A stretch of 64,000 bases of DNA from Parelaphostrongylus tenuis. Taxonomy: Eukaryota; Nematoda; Chromadorea; Rhabditida; Metastrongylidae. The first letter of the stretch is position 1. The number at the start of each line of letters is the position of its first letter. A model generated the notes under the pieces. The model did not search any database and was not told where the DNA came from. It saw nothing but the letters and a program-made list of their open reading frames with translations. Positions 34,691-47,420 of the stretch are shown one piece after another. The stretch is taken from assembly GCA_019055375.1 (NCBI GenBank), contig JAHQIW010000395.1, positions 62,001 to 126,000 of the forward strand, written 5' to 3'. The translations under genes and the position numbers were made by a program.

Positions 34691-35539
34691 CCGAATCAAT
34701 AGCTTTGTTCTCGTATGAAGTAACAATTTGGACTATAAGCCAAATTCTAACGAATTTCTCCACTATGATCACATGGCACTGCGGGATGATGAGAATTTTA
34801 CAGTTAAATGAAGGTTCTTATACAAAACTTTCTAAAAAAATTTTGAAAGTGTAATTTGTGAAACTATGAAAGTATCATCCTCGATTTACAATGGAAATTT
34901 TTATTGAGAAATGAAGAATCTAATGTCTCACCATGACAAATTGGCTATCCATTAGTTATCAATCAAATCAGGAATGCGAACGATCTGTCGGCCGTTGCAC
35001 GGAATCCACATCGAAATTGTGAACACAGATCCTGCATGCCGTATTGTGAGCTCGCAGCTATCGCAGAAATTATTTAAACAATTTTCAGCGGTTCACATTG
35101 ATTCAAAAACTAACCTACTTTGACTTACATTGTCATAGTAATTTCTCAAAAATGTGAATAGTATTTACAAGAATTCGCGCTCTAGGGATGAGACGTCTTT
35201 AGAAGGGTAGTACTGAGAGTTGGCTATTGACTAGGGATGTAAGTTTTTTCTTGGATCTAATTTATTCTTTGGGCATGGAGAGGCTCATTGACATATTCTG
35301 AATCTGGTTAATATTGCTTATTATGAAAAATCACAATCAGATATCATTATTTTTATTCCAGTCTTGCTTTCTGAGCTCTGACTTGCACATTCTAAGAGAA
35401 TTTCTTTACGTCAAGCACAACGCATAGCCACAAGTAGCATCTTTAAGAAAATAGCTTAAATATTAGAAAAGTTTTTTTTCATCGCACAGTAGCTTTGTTC
35501 GTAATTTATGGAAACTTGGCGGGCACTCTACGTGTCTTT

Positions 35540-35720
35540 ACATGACGTGCGGGTCACAACAAGTTCGCCAGTCAAGTCGAACCGCTATCCGTTAAGATGA
35601 TGAAGGTCGCATGCGTCTTTAAGTGCTACTTGCGGCTTCTTACTTTGCGCCCATGTTTCAGAGTCGTAAGTTGAAGAGAGACGGTCCTTCCGTTATGTCC
35701 TCCTCAGATCCGCAGATATA
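35540..35720 (-). mobile_element. Possible RTE-type LINE fragment
   Basis: The minus strand reads TYDSETWAQSKK, resembling the TYASETW box after the RT domain of RTE-like LINEs. The rest is too eroded to follow. Confidence 0.35.
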
Positions 35721-36831
35721 TATGGTTGAAGCAATCAGAGTTAAGTCGCTCTTATGAATTGAATATAAGATTGAAGCCCACTTTCAATCAATATTGTCTC
35801 TAAAAGGCTCATCGAGTGATGATAGTTCCATAACAGATGTCGAAGTAGGCTTATATTTCCTTCAATGTGCTCATTGTAGTGTTATAAGGATGATGCTACT
35901 GGCAACTTGATTACGCTGAACTGAACTTCCCTGTTGTTGCTCTAAATAGGTTCTTTCGAGATCGTCCATGAAAAACTTCTATATAGTGAGTAATGATACC
36001 TAACTGTTCACATTTTCTACTATCGCTTCTGCTCAAATGAGCCGAAGGTCTTCTTGAATCGACGAGAACGAGACAGATACAAGATGATACTATTGGTCGT
36101 TACCGTGTTTAAGAAGATACGAATGAAGGACTTATCAACCACAGACAGATAGGAAAATAGGAGATACTTGCCAATGTTGCACAGGCATTGCTGGTTGAGT
36201 ATATTCTGGGCTTTACTAGTATTCCTCAAATCTGAAATTATTAAATTTGAAAACTTTACCTGATAGTTAACATGTAAAATCAAGTTAAAAACGTTGAATA
36301 CAACAGTCATAGGTCTTTCTCACAGTTGTTCAAGGCTTTTTGGCTGTTCAGATAAAATGTAGCATGCGAAAGATTCCAAAGAAATAACCAGAAACATCCC
36401 ACTTTACATGGGTATGGATCTTTTTACATTCTAAAAAGAATAAGTGCTAATTCTGCCAAGATTCTAGATGGTATCTATGTTAATCTCCAATTTAGCCAAG
36501 TCCAGATGAGCTTTATGGATCTATCTCATGACCTTTAGGACATCAGCCAACGCTTTGGTCCCTTTTTTTGCGATCGTATCTCGTCGTTTTGTAAATGGTG
36601 ATATAAGCCGGTGAATGCCCACCGCTCGTGCGAGTTGACACTGACTCATCAGCTTAAGTGCCCTGGAGTCGGAGGTCTTGTGGTTTCTTTGAAACTCTCT
36701 GCTATATGCCATTAGCATGATATTTCATGACCAATGCTTAGATCTCAGCAATGTTATCAACAACACCTCATCAAAATAAAGATTAATAGAAGAAGCTTAC
36801 TCTTTTTTCTGCAAAAAGAGAAATACAAGTA

Positions 36832-38096
36832 GAGTGAAAAGTTGTGATAATTTTGTATTTTGCTAATTTTAACATTGATATAACATTTTTTATTAATATT
36901 GACAATTTAATTACATTCTTTGTTCAATTCTGGATTGGGAACTGTTTTATTTACTTGCCTATTTTCGGTTGTACCTAGTTATGGACCATAGAGATCAACA
37001 TATTGTGGTAGCTGAGTTGCATAAGAGAGAATGAAAGCGGCCGACATTGTTAGAATCGACTGATTCCCAACCGAAAGTGTCTCAGGAGCCGTGAAATGTT
37101 TCAAAGTGATAGAAGGGATTGAAGTCCATTATCCAAAGGGTTGTCCAACAACCTCGACTTCTCCGGAAAACACTCAGAAGTACTAATAGCCACTTTCAAG
37201 CAAATCCGGAGCGCTCGATGCCTAAAATGGTTCGAGAAGCTAGGGATCTGTGAGAGAAGCGTCCGAAACACTGCCAAAAATAAGCTTAAGCTACGCAGCT
37301 ACAAGATCTTTACAAGATCGTGTTCACTATTCAGACAAGAAGGCGAAAGAAAGAGGGTTTCAAAAGCTCGCTCAATGATTTATTTGATCTCTTGTGCTCG
37401 TTTGTCCAAGGTGATTTTTGCGACTGAGAAAATACTCGCTGTAACCACTCCACAATCGTCAGAATCGACGTCAACTTTTCAAGAAGGATCACGAATAGCC
37501 CTAGTAGCAAAAACTATGGACTACAGTCATCGTTTTCCGGCCTCTGTGGCAGTCTGGTCCCCCAAGTGCGCTACCAGAAATAGTTGGGACTCATCAACAG
37601 AAAGTTCAAAATCAACTATGCTGAATGGAGCTTTGAAGTACTCAACACTTTAGGCCAACGAGGCTCCTCCGCTTTCGGCCCACTCAACGTTTGCCATTTG
37701 TTAAGGGTTGTTTCGAGACCCCTTTAGAGCAAGGACATCTGGTTGTTGAAGTCTCCTGATCTCAACCCAGTCGATTACTCCGTGGTCCACACTGGAAGAA
37801 AAGTGCCGACTACTTACTACACTACCGTAGACGCGCATAAAACTGCTTCTTGGAACGAGGCTGTGGTGGAAACGTATAGCGAGTATTGTCTGAAATTGTC
37901 GTAAGCGACCTTTTTATTATATAGAGGTCAAAGGAGGCAATTTTGAGAACTTTTTATTAACTTTTTTGATTATCGTTATCGTTGTTGATCCACTAAACGT
38001 AATCATTCTTCTAATAGAATGGATTCATTTATTGTGCAGTATTGCTCTGCTGTCGAAATATCGGAAAAAAATCATCAGAATTTTTAATGTACCCTG
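36832..38096 (+). mobile_element. mariner-family element, copy B, near full length
   Basis: A 1265-bp element bounded by TA on each side. The ends GAGTGAAAAGTTGTGATAAT and, in reverse complement, CAGGGTACATTAAAAATTCT are imperfect inverted repeats. The transposase starts about 36980 (MDHRDQHIVVAELHK). It continues through the DNA-binding region (LGICERSVRNTAKNKLKLRS), the catalytic region and SPDLNPVDYSV near 37780. The first catalytic box reads FATEKI where FTDEKI is expected, so the Asp is lost. Stop codons and frameshifts are also present. It belongs to the same family as 9179-10060 and 57105-58370. Confidence 0.8.
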
Positions 38097-38099
38097 TAA

Positions 38100-39860
38100 T
38101 GTGCGAATGAAACGAGCCGATGTCGTTTTTGTTAAGTGAAGCTTCCGATTTACTCAGTTTTTAAACTAAAGTGAAGTGGAGGACGACTGAGTTTACGTTG
38201 TCTCCTTACAAACAAACCTGAATGAAGCAATGTTAGAAATTTAGAAAACTTTATGCGGCGCGGCACGTGACGTGGTCGCGCGACGAGAGCGCGAGCTACA
38301 ATCACGATGCGGCAGCCCTTTAATGAAATTTCTACTTCTGTCGTCACTAAAACGATTTTGATTGCCAACAAATCATGAGAGATGATAGAAGAGAGGTTAG
38401 TGAAGCCATTTGTAATAGGAATATTGCCGATTATTCCTCCTAGAACCGTGTGTTCCAAGGTATAAACCAGATACTCCGAAAATGGGGTGTTTTATATTAT
38501 TCTTGAATATTTTTATGCTGTCTTATCCATAATCATTCGTTAATAGAATATTTTATCTATTATTTTTCGTGTTGCCAATTCCTGTTTTTATTCATTGGCC
38601 GCACATGAATAATAATCAAACAATCAAGCACTTTATCCGTTTGTGCTTCTGGGATCAAAAATTACGGTAAAAATTTCCAGTTTCAAAAACTGTTCAATTG
38701 TTAAAAATGATGCTGCACACTACTTGCGATGCCACCTCATCGATAATTCTCAATAATTTCTCGATCATTAGTGAACTTCTATAGTTGGCCTTTTCGAATT
38801 ACAAAAAGACTTTGTTCTATCGATTCATGGGTACTGACTTTTTTTATACAGGTTTATTCTGTACTGCAAGTACATTTTATCGCGGTGGTTTTGACACTGG
38901 ATATTCGTACCGTTTACGTCCTATACGTATTCCTTTCAGTTGAAGGTCTTTAAGATGACTTCATGCACCCGATCAACTTTCCAATCTCCTGATAAGTCCA
39001 ATGTGAGCACATCGAGGTGGTTAGACGTTCAACTGTAAAACGGAAACCTCCATGTTGCCCAACTGCTTCCGACCGGTATCGTTTTCACCAGTGGAAATAA
39101 TCGCTTCACCGCATGATTTGCTTCGGCTTCCATCTAGCAAGTTCAAAGAAAAGTTTTAGGCTCTTGCTTCATTCTTAACAAATAATGGAATTGTTCACAC
39201 ACTCGCCTTGCTAATTTCTACGAAAATAGTTCACAAATGCGAAGAGGAGTTGGGTACTTTTGCGTCACGGAACTGCGCACTCTGCCGATGCTTACTTGGG
39301 CCGCAAACAAACTCCCTCCGCATATGTTCTTTCTACGAGCTCCACACTGCGGGACAAGTGTTTCGGAATGAAAATTTCATGAAATAGGCGATAGAAATGC
39401 ACAATGAGAATTGAAAGTTTGGTGTTCTCAAGGACGTACTTTACGAGTTGGAAGGTGGGCATATTGAAACACATGGGCATTCTCCATGCAAAAAACACGT
39501 GTGCCCAATAAGTGATCTACCCTTTCATGACAATAAATATGTTTGAAAATCAAAAAACATTTGTATGTTAAAAAAAGACTAGTACGAAAATCTTCATTTC
39601 TCAAGCTAATGATTGAATACTAAAAGTCTACTGAAAATATCTTTTATATAGAATATGCAAAGATTCACAAGCACATTTTGCAGATTATAAGTGCACTTCG
39701 CACAATTCGTTCTAAAAAGTGGAAATTTTTCGGGCAACTAATTGTTCTTTCTGCTAAAATAAGTTTGCGGAAATCTTTTAGTAATATTGGGTGCATTATA
39801 GCAATGAAGTTTCTTTAAAGTCAGAATTTCACTATAGAAAACGAAAAAATCCTCAGTGAA
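38100..39860. other. Intergenic stretch, nothing supported
   Basis: A GC-rich patch occurs near 38255-38310. A 102-codon minus ORF (38150-38458) and a 68-codon minus ORF (39292-39498) match nothing I recognise and have no convincing splice sites. Confidence 0.35.
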
Positions 39861-39869
39861 AATGGAAAA

Positions 39870-40920
39870 ATGAACTCCGACTTCAAAACGTTACTCTTTT
39901 TTACTTAGTAGAACGTTTATGAAAGTTTAATGTTATCTAACACCTGGAAATATGTTCCCTTTCACGACAATGTGATTTTTTCGCTGAAACATAGAATATT
40001 TTTGGAAAATGGGTGTGATCTTCGCTATAAAATCTTTATAAAAGTCTCTTATGTATTATTTTATCAAAATCAAAGTATATCAGGATCGAAATTCACGATA
40101 TTATTCTGAAAATTCGCAGTAAAGTTGAAACAGTTTATTACGAAAGCAAAACGTAATTCTCTTCTAAGTTATCACTTCGCATTCTTAGAAATCAAACTTA
40201 TTGCTAAAATCTCCTGTTCTTATGCTAGCGAATAATCACTAATAACCTGGTCAAAAGCCCTTTCTGGAAAAAGGGAGAAAACACGAGTACTTTTTATATA
40301 ATGCAACCGCACTCCACGCAATTCTTGTAAAGAAGTAAAGGCTCTCAAGATGAATTGAACGTTCTTCACATCAAATTACGTTTATAAAGGTCCATATAAC
40401 GATAGTTTAATTGATCATAGCGAAAACGTTTACTTAGCACCAAAATCCTACTTCTCAATACCAAAAAGTCCGTTATGGAACTTCAATAACGGACTTTGAA
40501 AGCAGAACCTTATCTTTTTTCCTCGTTCGTCGAACGTAATTTAGTCCTCCAACAAATTAAGCTTAGTCTAAGAATCGGTATTTTTCAGGCTATTAATTGA
40601 GTACAGAGATTTAGTTTGAAAAGAAAGAAGAAAGAGTCATGTGACAAGTGAGTGTAAGTTTGCTTCCCAAAAGACGTAGTTTTTTCGTTGAATCAAAGAA
40701 TGGTTTTTGGTAGATGGCCTTTTTTTGTAGTAGAAGATCCTCTATAGAAGCTTCTTCTGTGATCTTTCAACACTTACTGCTAAGAGTGTGCCCTCAGAAC
40801 CTCAACCAACAGTTAACTTTCTATTTCCATGAAAGCGAAGTGAAGTGATACGAACTCGCCGCAGCCCGCCGCGGCAGCCGCAAGCGCGGCGAACGCTAGG
40901 TACCGAAAACGGTACATATG
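39870..40920. repeat. Unclassified interspersed repeat, further copies
   Basis: 39935-40070 and 40660-40830 share with 4090-4720 a block that reads roughly TTTTTCGTTGAA..., ATGGGTGT, CTATAAAATCTTTATA and TTTCAACACTTA. As in the 4.7 kb copy, the 40.6 kb copy ends in a GC-rich terminus (40858-40900, rich in GCCGC). Confidence 0.45.
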
Positions 40921-41318
40921 ACGGTCAAGGAGTTAAACTACGTTCTACAATTGTCACGGTATATTTAGAACAGACAGATATAATCAAAATGGATGGATAG
41001 ATAAAAATTCTTGCCTGGGTGGAAAGAGAAAACACTAGTGAATGGAAAAACAGAAAAGGAGCTAATTGGTAGTTAAACAAAAATGTAAACTTTACACAGC
41101 AAATATGAAAACTTATGAAAAAAAGTCTCGTGTTAGTTCATCAGTGGAACAGAATATTGCTCCCTCTCATTGAAGTTCAATGAAGGGTGGAAGGAAAGGT
41201 TTGCTTTCGTTTATGTCAGCTATCTATTTTGGCTGCTCTAGATGAACTGTAATCACGTGATCAAATATCATAATTAACAATTATTTGAGGATCGTCGTAA
41301 ATCTAGAGAACTTCTGGA

Positions 41319-43571
41319 ATGAATGGTGTTCAAATGGAGTGGGGTTTCGGACTGTATACAGAGCACCTCGGCAGTAGACTTGGCGGTCCCACGTCTCCGC
41401 TATGTGAATTCTTGTACGAAAGGGCTAGACCAGTATGGGAGAAACTTACACTACATGAGCAGCAGGTGAGTTGAATTTTTCGAATAGCTAGATGTTATTA
41501 CTTGGAAAGATTTTCTCTTCAGATCTGGACCAACAGAGCGGTGAAGCTTGCACGGTTAGATGCCACATCGACTACTCTTCGGCACCTTCATAGATTACTC
41601 CAGGATAGCCACTATTTGTAGGCATACCTTTTTCTTCTAGAAAAAAAACCACGTCTGTTTATATTCCTCCTCCCCCATTAGTGATTAGTGATTGATTGTC
41701 AGGAAACGGTGAACAGCAGGTTTTCCCACGTATCTTGCTGGGCGACCACCAATGATTTCATTTCATACAAATAAGATGGAATATGCATTGCAGTGGCTGT
41801 AGCCGCTCTACAATATGCACGTGTGACTGGTTTGATCCCAAACCGCAGATCTTTACAGCCGCAGCAGTTCTTTCATCGCGTAGAATTATCAGTGTAGGTG
41901 GGTGGTATGTGCTCGCGTGTGCTTGACTGCGGTTGCGATCTGTCTTCTCACATGATTGAGATATTTAACGCTGACATAGTGCAATTTCCTCCGATACTTA
42001 GGAGCACTAGGTTGTGCAAATTCTTCGGAACTTCTCTTTATGACTAAAATGAGAGGACAACAATTTTGTAGTTTGCCGACCAAACAACCGAGCGACCGTG
42101 AGAAATGTCGTGCTAAACACTTTTCTGCCGATGAATAATCTACATTCATAGAGAAACCTCTAACAATCAACAAACTAATCGTTATTAATACTTCATAATA
42201 TAATAAATATCATTCCTATAATCTTATCAGAAGTTCTTGAAGCTTTGAAATTCCAGCTACCGACCACGTCGTTATCAACGAGCTGCGCAACTTATTGAAG
42301 ATTTCCATAGCCTTCCACTGGTGGCCGACGATGACGATGAGGAGAACCAATTCTGCACTGTTGAACGGTTGATCAACCCTTCAGAAGATGGTACGGGTTG
42401 TTCTTCTACTCATTTATGATTAAGCTGTAGTTATGATACCCAATGTGGGAAAAACCACGGTATTAAATTCGATATCAAATTCATAACTAGACAAGAGACG
42501 TATGTTCAAAGCAATTCATCAAACACTTCTCAGGAAATAACCTTCATCAAATGTTCGCAGAAAAATTTGAAAAGGATCGTGCAATGGTCCACAAAGTAAT
42601 TATGGATCAAACCAATGGGCGCATTGATAAAATTAAGGTGCGATTAATAAGGTAATTTACAAAAACGTGCTCTCAATAATGCATTCGGTTCACTTCGACA
42701 CTGAGAATATTTCTATTTGGACGTGTTTTGAATCCATCCTGCAGTGGTCTGTAGTGTCATTTGGACGTTATTTTTGACATGAAAAATCAAGTTTAGGAAT
42801 TGCGTTTTCTTATCGCTGCAGTACAGACCTTTGGTAATGTGGATGGAATGTGCTTGATGGCCGAATACGCAATGAACGAGTTCAGTCTCAGAGACGGGGT
42901 TATTGACAAGGTAGGAATGGAAGAAATTTGATTTGGCAATAGTTTTGTGACGAGTTTTACCAGGATATGTAAAGGCAGAAGCATAAAAAACTTACTCTTT
43001 ATGCGGTTAATACTAGAGCACTACACAATACGTATACCCACATCATATTAAAGATTGCAGGATGCGTGTTAGCTTTTAGATGTGTATCTAGAAGAAAGTG
43101 AAAGCATTCACATTATGCTGACGGTAGGTTTGAAATACATGGCCTCTAAGCAATATAGTATACTGTACTTAGAGTTGGCGGCTCGAGCTCTGGTGATTCA
43201 ATGTGGTCCTTCACTACTTGTCGTTTCTGGAACAAAGTCCATATTTGTGGCGGCAACCCATGATAGGAGGCGTCTGCGGAGCAGCATGACAACGAAGATG
43301 ATGTGAATATAAATGGCAAGGAAGGCATATGTTTTTAGGAAAGCACTAATTTCAGCCATTTTTAGAAGTTTTTTATACATATTTGATGCGCCCTACATGA
43401 CAGTTAGGTTATTGAAAAAAGGGTGCCTAATATGGGTTTAAGCATTCTTAACTTTTCCTTCGAGCTCACTTAACGAAATAAGCTTGTTGCGTTTCTTTCT
43501 CTCAGTTACAGATAGACATCATTAGTAAAGATTCAGAGCCTGACAGGAAATGGTACCAAATAAGGAGTTAA
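41319..43571 (+). CDS. Six-exon gene encoding a 219-aa protein of unknown function
   Basis: Exons 41319-41465, 41523-41617, 42257-42390, 42534-42637, 42797-42910 and 43506-43571 join in phase to 660 nt, ATG to TAA. An in-frame stop upstream of the ATG supports the start. Acceptors are CTTCAG, TTCCAG, TCTCAG, TTTAG and CTCAG; donors include GTGAG, GTACGG and GTAGG. The protein has no signal peptide or membrane segment. It has an aromatic/basic N-terminal helix pair (LCEFLYERARPVWEKL, then QQIWTNRAVKLARL), an acidic patch (VADDDDEENQF) and helical C-terminal segments (RFLIAAVQTFGNVDGMCL). The N-terminal spacing vaguely recalls an HMG box, but not enough to name it. Confidence 0.75.
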
Positions 43572-44890
43572 TGATGCTTCTATGTCTGCCTAGCAGAAGA
43601 GAATTCTGTTGTAGGATAACTGTGTTAAAACTAATGCTCTCGCGATATTATGGGAGGAACAGAGTGGGATGACATCGGACGATTTACTTCGAGGATCGGA
43701 TTTAGCTTCATGTGCAGTTCTAACAGCATAAAGAGCTTCTGGCTGTATGTTTTACGAGGACGACACTTCTCAATTCTAAGCAGCAAATGATAATTACCTC
43801 TCTTTCTCTGAGACTTTATTCCACTATACGACATTGGCAGTGGATTTCAGTTTTCCACACTTGTCGGGCTACGTAGTTTTATAGTGGCTCGATAATAAGT
43901 CACCACTATAGGATACTATTTTCAAACTGAAAGAGAAAAACGAAACTTTGTCTCATATAAGGTTTCATGATCACCTCCAACACTTCATGTTCTCTCTTAA
44001 AAGAAAAACAAACGAAAAAACCCATCCACATTCATAAAGCTCAGGTCCTCGTCATTAACTAAACATACAATTTATACTTCAAGGTTTCGCACTTTTGAGG
44101 AATAAACAGCTTTTTTATCTCGCTACTCCTTGGGAACGAGGCGGCGAATTGTTCTGTGAGAGGCATCGCACTGAGAGGAACTCGTGTTGCGCCGCACTAA
44201 CGGTGTCTCGGGCTTCATTCATCATTCTCTACTCCGTACAACAAATTCTTAAGTAGGAGCTCGTCAAACCTACCACTCAGACCAACTCTATCATTCTGAG
44301 AGTAGCACATGGCTCAGAATTTACAATGAACCATTCAATTGTTTCAATTGTGCGAATCTTCATTGAAAGCTCTACCTTTTTTTTTGATGTTCCTACAAGC
44401 AATTGATAAATGTTTCAGAGAATGCAGTCATTCCTCGATTTTTCTTTGTCTAAGACGCTAAGACAAAAATTACGATTCAATCTAAAATTGAAACATGGAT
44501 TTAGTTGAAGTTCCAGCTTACTTATTACACTGACAGTGCTCTGGATGCTATAGGCTAATGCGGTAAACCTGTTTTTACAGGGATGTCTCCATCGATGGGG
44601 CGTTTACGTTAAGAACTAATTTTGTTCTTTTCTTCTGACATTCTGAATTTATAGTCTTACTTATAGTTTCGGTGTAGTGATCTATTCCTCCCTGACAGTC
44701 GAAGCCTGAAGTTTCGACAATGCGCTAAATTGGCTGCTGTATCAAGTTCACAAAATATGATAATTCACATTAGCTACGACCTATACTAGCCATTGCATAT
44801 TTTAGGTAATGTAATTGTACCACGCATAATTATGTCTATTTTGTAGGTTACTGTGAGAAATTGAGTCCGTATGCAAGAATTTTGTAAAGC
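43572..44890. other. Intergenic stretch, nothing supported
   Basis: AATAAA near 44100 could end the preceding gene, but it lies some 530 bp from the stop. A 67-codon minus ORF at 43631-43834 is unassigned. Confidence 0.35.
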
Positions 44891-44896
44891 CGCTGT

Positions 44897-46110
44897 TTGT
44901 TGATGTTATGTCTATGGAGGATATCTTTAAAGCTGTTCAATCTTAGTATCGATGTGAGTTTATCATTCCATTACAACTGCAACTTGTTATGTTGTTGCGA
45001 ATATCTAAGAGCTTGCCTTTCAGCGCCGTCATGTCAAGAGAAAGAGATGATGAAGCCTTGTGAGAAGAAGACTAAGAAACTTTGAAGATGAAGGATTGGA
45101 AAACATGCTCCAATACTTGGCTGTAAGAGGTGACGAAGACACTCGCAACGAATCAGACGCGAGCATAGACGAAAACGTGCACACTTCACAAATTTCCTGA
45201 GGGATGACGCTTATGGACGATGTACAAAGAGCTCTTTCGAATGTTGACATTATAATTGGTGACTGGAACACTAATATGCGGCCACACACCGTCTTGCCCC
45301 TCGATGACCTAACGCAGGTGTCCAGCGCAGTATTGTTACCGGATGCCGGCAACCAGCTCTTGTCTACGAACTGCTCACGACTGATCTTTGGGAGTTGATT
45401 GTAAAGCAGAAAAATATCTATGGCACTGAAAACGCCGGTTGGGAGTATAGCACAGTAGAAGAAATAAAGACATTCATAGCTTGTGTATACAAATGAGTGT
45501 TGTGAAGCTTCCAAACCTGAAAAATCATTGGAGCAGCCATGCTTCTTTTAGAAACCCCTTCTCAGGAGTGAGAGGTCATGAAAAGTTTCAACAACCACAA
45601 GTTGCTCGTCAATTTCACTGACCAAATGGTTGCCTATTGCTCAAAAACCAGGAAGACATGTAAATGGTAAGTGCATTTGATGCGGTATTGATTCGCAATA
45701 TCTAATTCCACAGTTCTGGTATATCCGCCTGTTCTTCCAGCTGGTGACGCATATGTGTCTGATGGACAAGTGAAAAATCTACAGAGACTGCGTGAAAAAA
45801 AGTCCATTTACCGATTTCACGATGGGTGTTTATCTCAAATACTTACAAGATCATGTCGCTCCACACTCTACACGCAGGCCTATTCTCGAATTCGCTTTTC
45901 CAAAATGTGGACTTTATATTGGATGTTATAGAAAATTGGTAATTCGTGTGAATACTGCGTACACTCAAAACAAAGTTAAAAGAGTAAACACGAGATGCAG
46001 TCGATGTAAGCAATATATTTGTTTTCCTCGTTTCAGCTCAATGGAGATGTGTTGCTAGGCGTTCTAGCGTTCGACAAGTTGTATAATTTAGGTCGAAAGA
46101 TCATGTCGCA
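44897..46110 (+). pseudogene. piggyBac-like transposase relic
   Basis: In broken frames the plus strand reads YELLTTDLWELIVKQKNIYG, then TENAGWEYSTVEEIKTFIAC at about 45360-45490. This matches the start of the piggyBac transposase domain, where ..LIV..TN.YA is followed by W...T..EI.AFIG. Later text includes YVSDGQVKNLQRL, and a Cys-containing segment VNTRCSRCKQYIC (about 45985-46020) resembles a C-terminal zinc-binding tail. Multiple stops are present and I found no paired termini. Confidence 0.6.
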
Positions 46111-46485
46111 TAATACTGAAGACAGTTATAAATCGATAAGTGATTATTTTAGGAATTGATGTTTATTGTTATAGAACGAGTAATTTGTTGAATGCAACGA
46201 GCAAAATTCTGTGCAACGCGGGTAAATGCTGAGCGGTATTCTATTCAGGGTGAGGTTCTCTATCGAAGAGGGTGCGACTGGAACGAAGTCAAGGCGAAGA
46301 TCCACAACGACGACGAACGGGTGTGCACATGCGATTGGAATCATCGGCTCCAAAGGAAGCTGAAGGCCGCGAAAGGTTAGCCGAGTAAAAATTATTATCC
46401 TCAGCCTCGTACTATAAACTCACTCAGCAAGGAAAAGTTCTATGAGTACTCTCATTTCAAACAAAGATTAAGCGGTGGTGCTCTT

Positions 46486-46891
46486 GGCGTTGATCAGTCT
46501 CTGAAGGATGAGCCGCACTCCCGTCTTCAATTCTAGTCTTGTTTGACGTGATCAAATGCATATCTGGCCTTTACAATGACTAGTGGTAGTCTGCCTATGT
46601 GTTGAATTAGCGTGCTTATCCTCCTAAACAAGTCTGGCATAAGTTACTGACCCCGGAGGGATAGAGGGCTTGTGAAGCATGATTCTGAAGCCAAACCCTC
46701 TATCTTATGTGCGCCGTCGAGCACCTCTAAGCACTGAGCTACGCGGGCGGATCTGTTTTCAACCACATCCCAGAATTTATTACAGCGATCTAAGATATCT
46801 TATGTGCGCCGTCGAGCACCTCTAACCACTGAGCTACATGGGCGGAACTGTTTCCAACTACATCCCAGAATTTATTACAGCGATCTAAGAT
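46486..46891 (-). repeat. SINE cluster with 95-bp tandem duplication
   Basis: 46702-46796 and 46797-46891 are near-identical direct repeats of 95 bp, each from ATCTTATGTGCGCCGTCGAG to CAGCGATCTAAGAT. On the minus strand each holds the A-box-like TAGCTCAGTGCTTAGAGG or its variant. A B-box-like GGGTTTGGCTTCAGAATC lies just beyond at 46680-46698, and the 46486-46550 block is shared with 24872 and 55309. The A-box unit was therefore duplicated within a tRNA-derived SINE. Confidence 0.65.
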
Positions 46892-47129
46892 TACAGAACA
46901 ATGGAAAGGCTCTCAGAAACGATGCTGCACACTTATCATCCTTGTTTCATGTAAAGCTTACTCGAGGTTAGCATATTCCTAAAATGGCTAGCGTCTAGGA
47001 AATTTCGCCTTTCCCATACCCTATGCGTATTTTCACTCCTCATATAGAATATTACCGGTTTCTGCAAGAATTCCCTATTTGTTTGCTTGTTGGCAGTGCT
47101 GTGATATTAGAACTATGTATGATAAAGCT

Positions 47130-47245
47130 GAGTAATATGCAAAACTTTGGACCCGGAGTCAGAGTGAACCAGCGTCTCAACTCTTTCTGGGGACACTTGC
47201 TAACCACTTCTATCAGCTCATCTGAGTTCATTACCGATACGTGCT
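47130..47245 (-). repeat. tRNA-derived SINE
   Basis: Minus-strand A-box-like TAGAAGTGGTTAGCAAGTG and B-box-like GGTTCACTCTGACTCC, with the tail AAAGTTTTGCATATTACTC shared with the 1639-1812 foldback element. Confidence 0.55.
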
Positions 47246-47324
47246 TAGCAGGCCAAACAGAGGATTGTTAGTTGCTGACAGAATCGACATATTGTATCGC
47301 AAAAAGATTGGCAGCAAAACAGGA

Positions 47325-47420
47325 ACCAGGATGGCGTAGTCTTTAGTGTCGTTCTCGAAAAGAATAAAATGCGGGTTCAACTCCCGCCTGAGGTTTATAC
47401 TTTTGCAAATCGCTCAAAAT
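47325..47420 (+). repeat. tRNA-derived SINE
   Basis: B-box-like GCGGGTTCAACTCCCGCC followed by TGAGG and an A/T-rich tail containing TTTTGCAAATCGCTCA. The A-box side is weak. Confidence 0.55.

Noticed and set aside
43080..43147. Extra exon (VYLEESESIHIMLT) in the 219-aa gene
   Set aside because: It needs an incoming phase of 1, but the preceding exon ends in phase 0. Joining directly to 43506 keeps frame and reaches a stop.
46702..46891. CRISPR-like direct repeats
   Set aside because: Only two contiguous 95-bp units with no spacers, in a eukaryotic SINE context.
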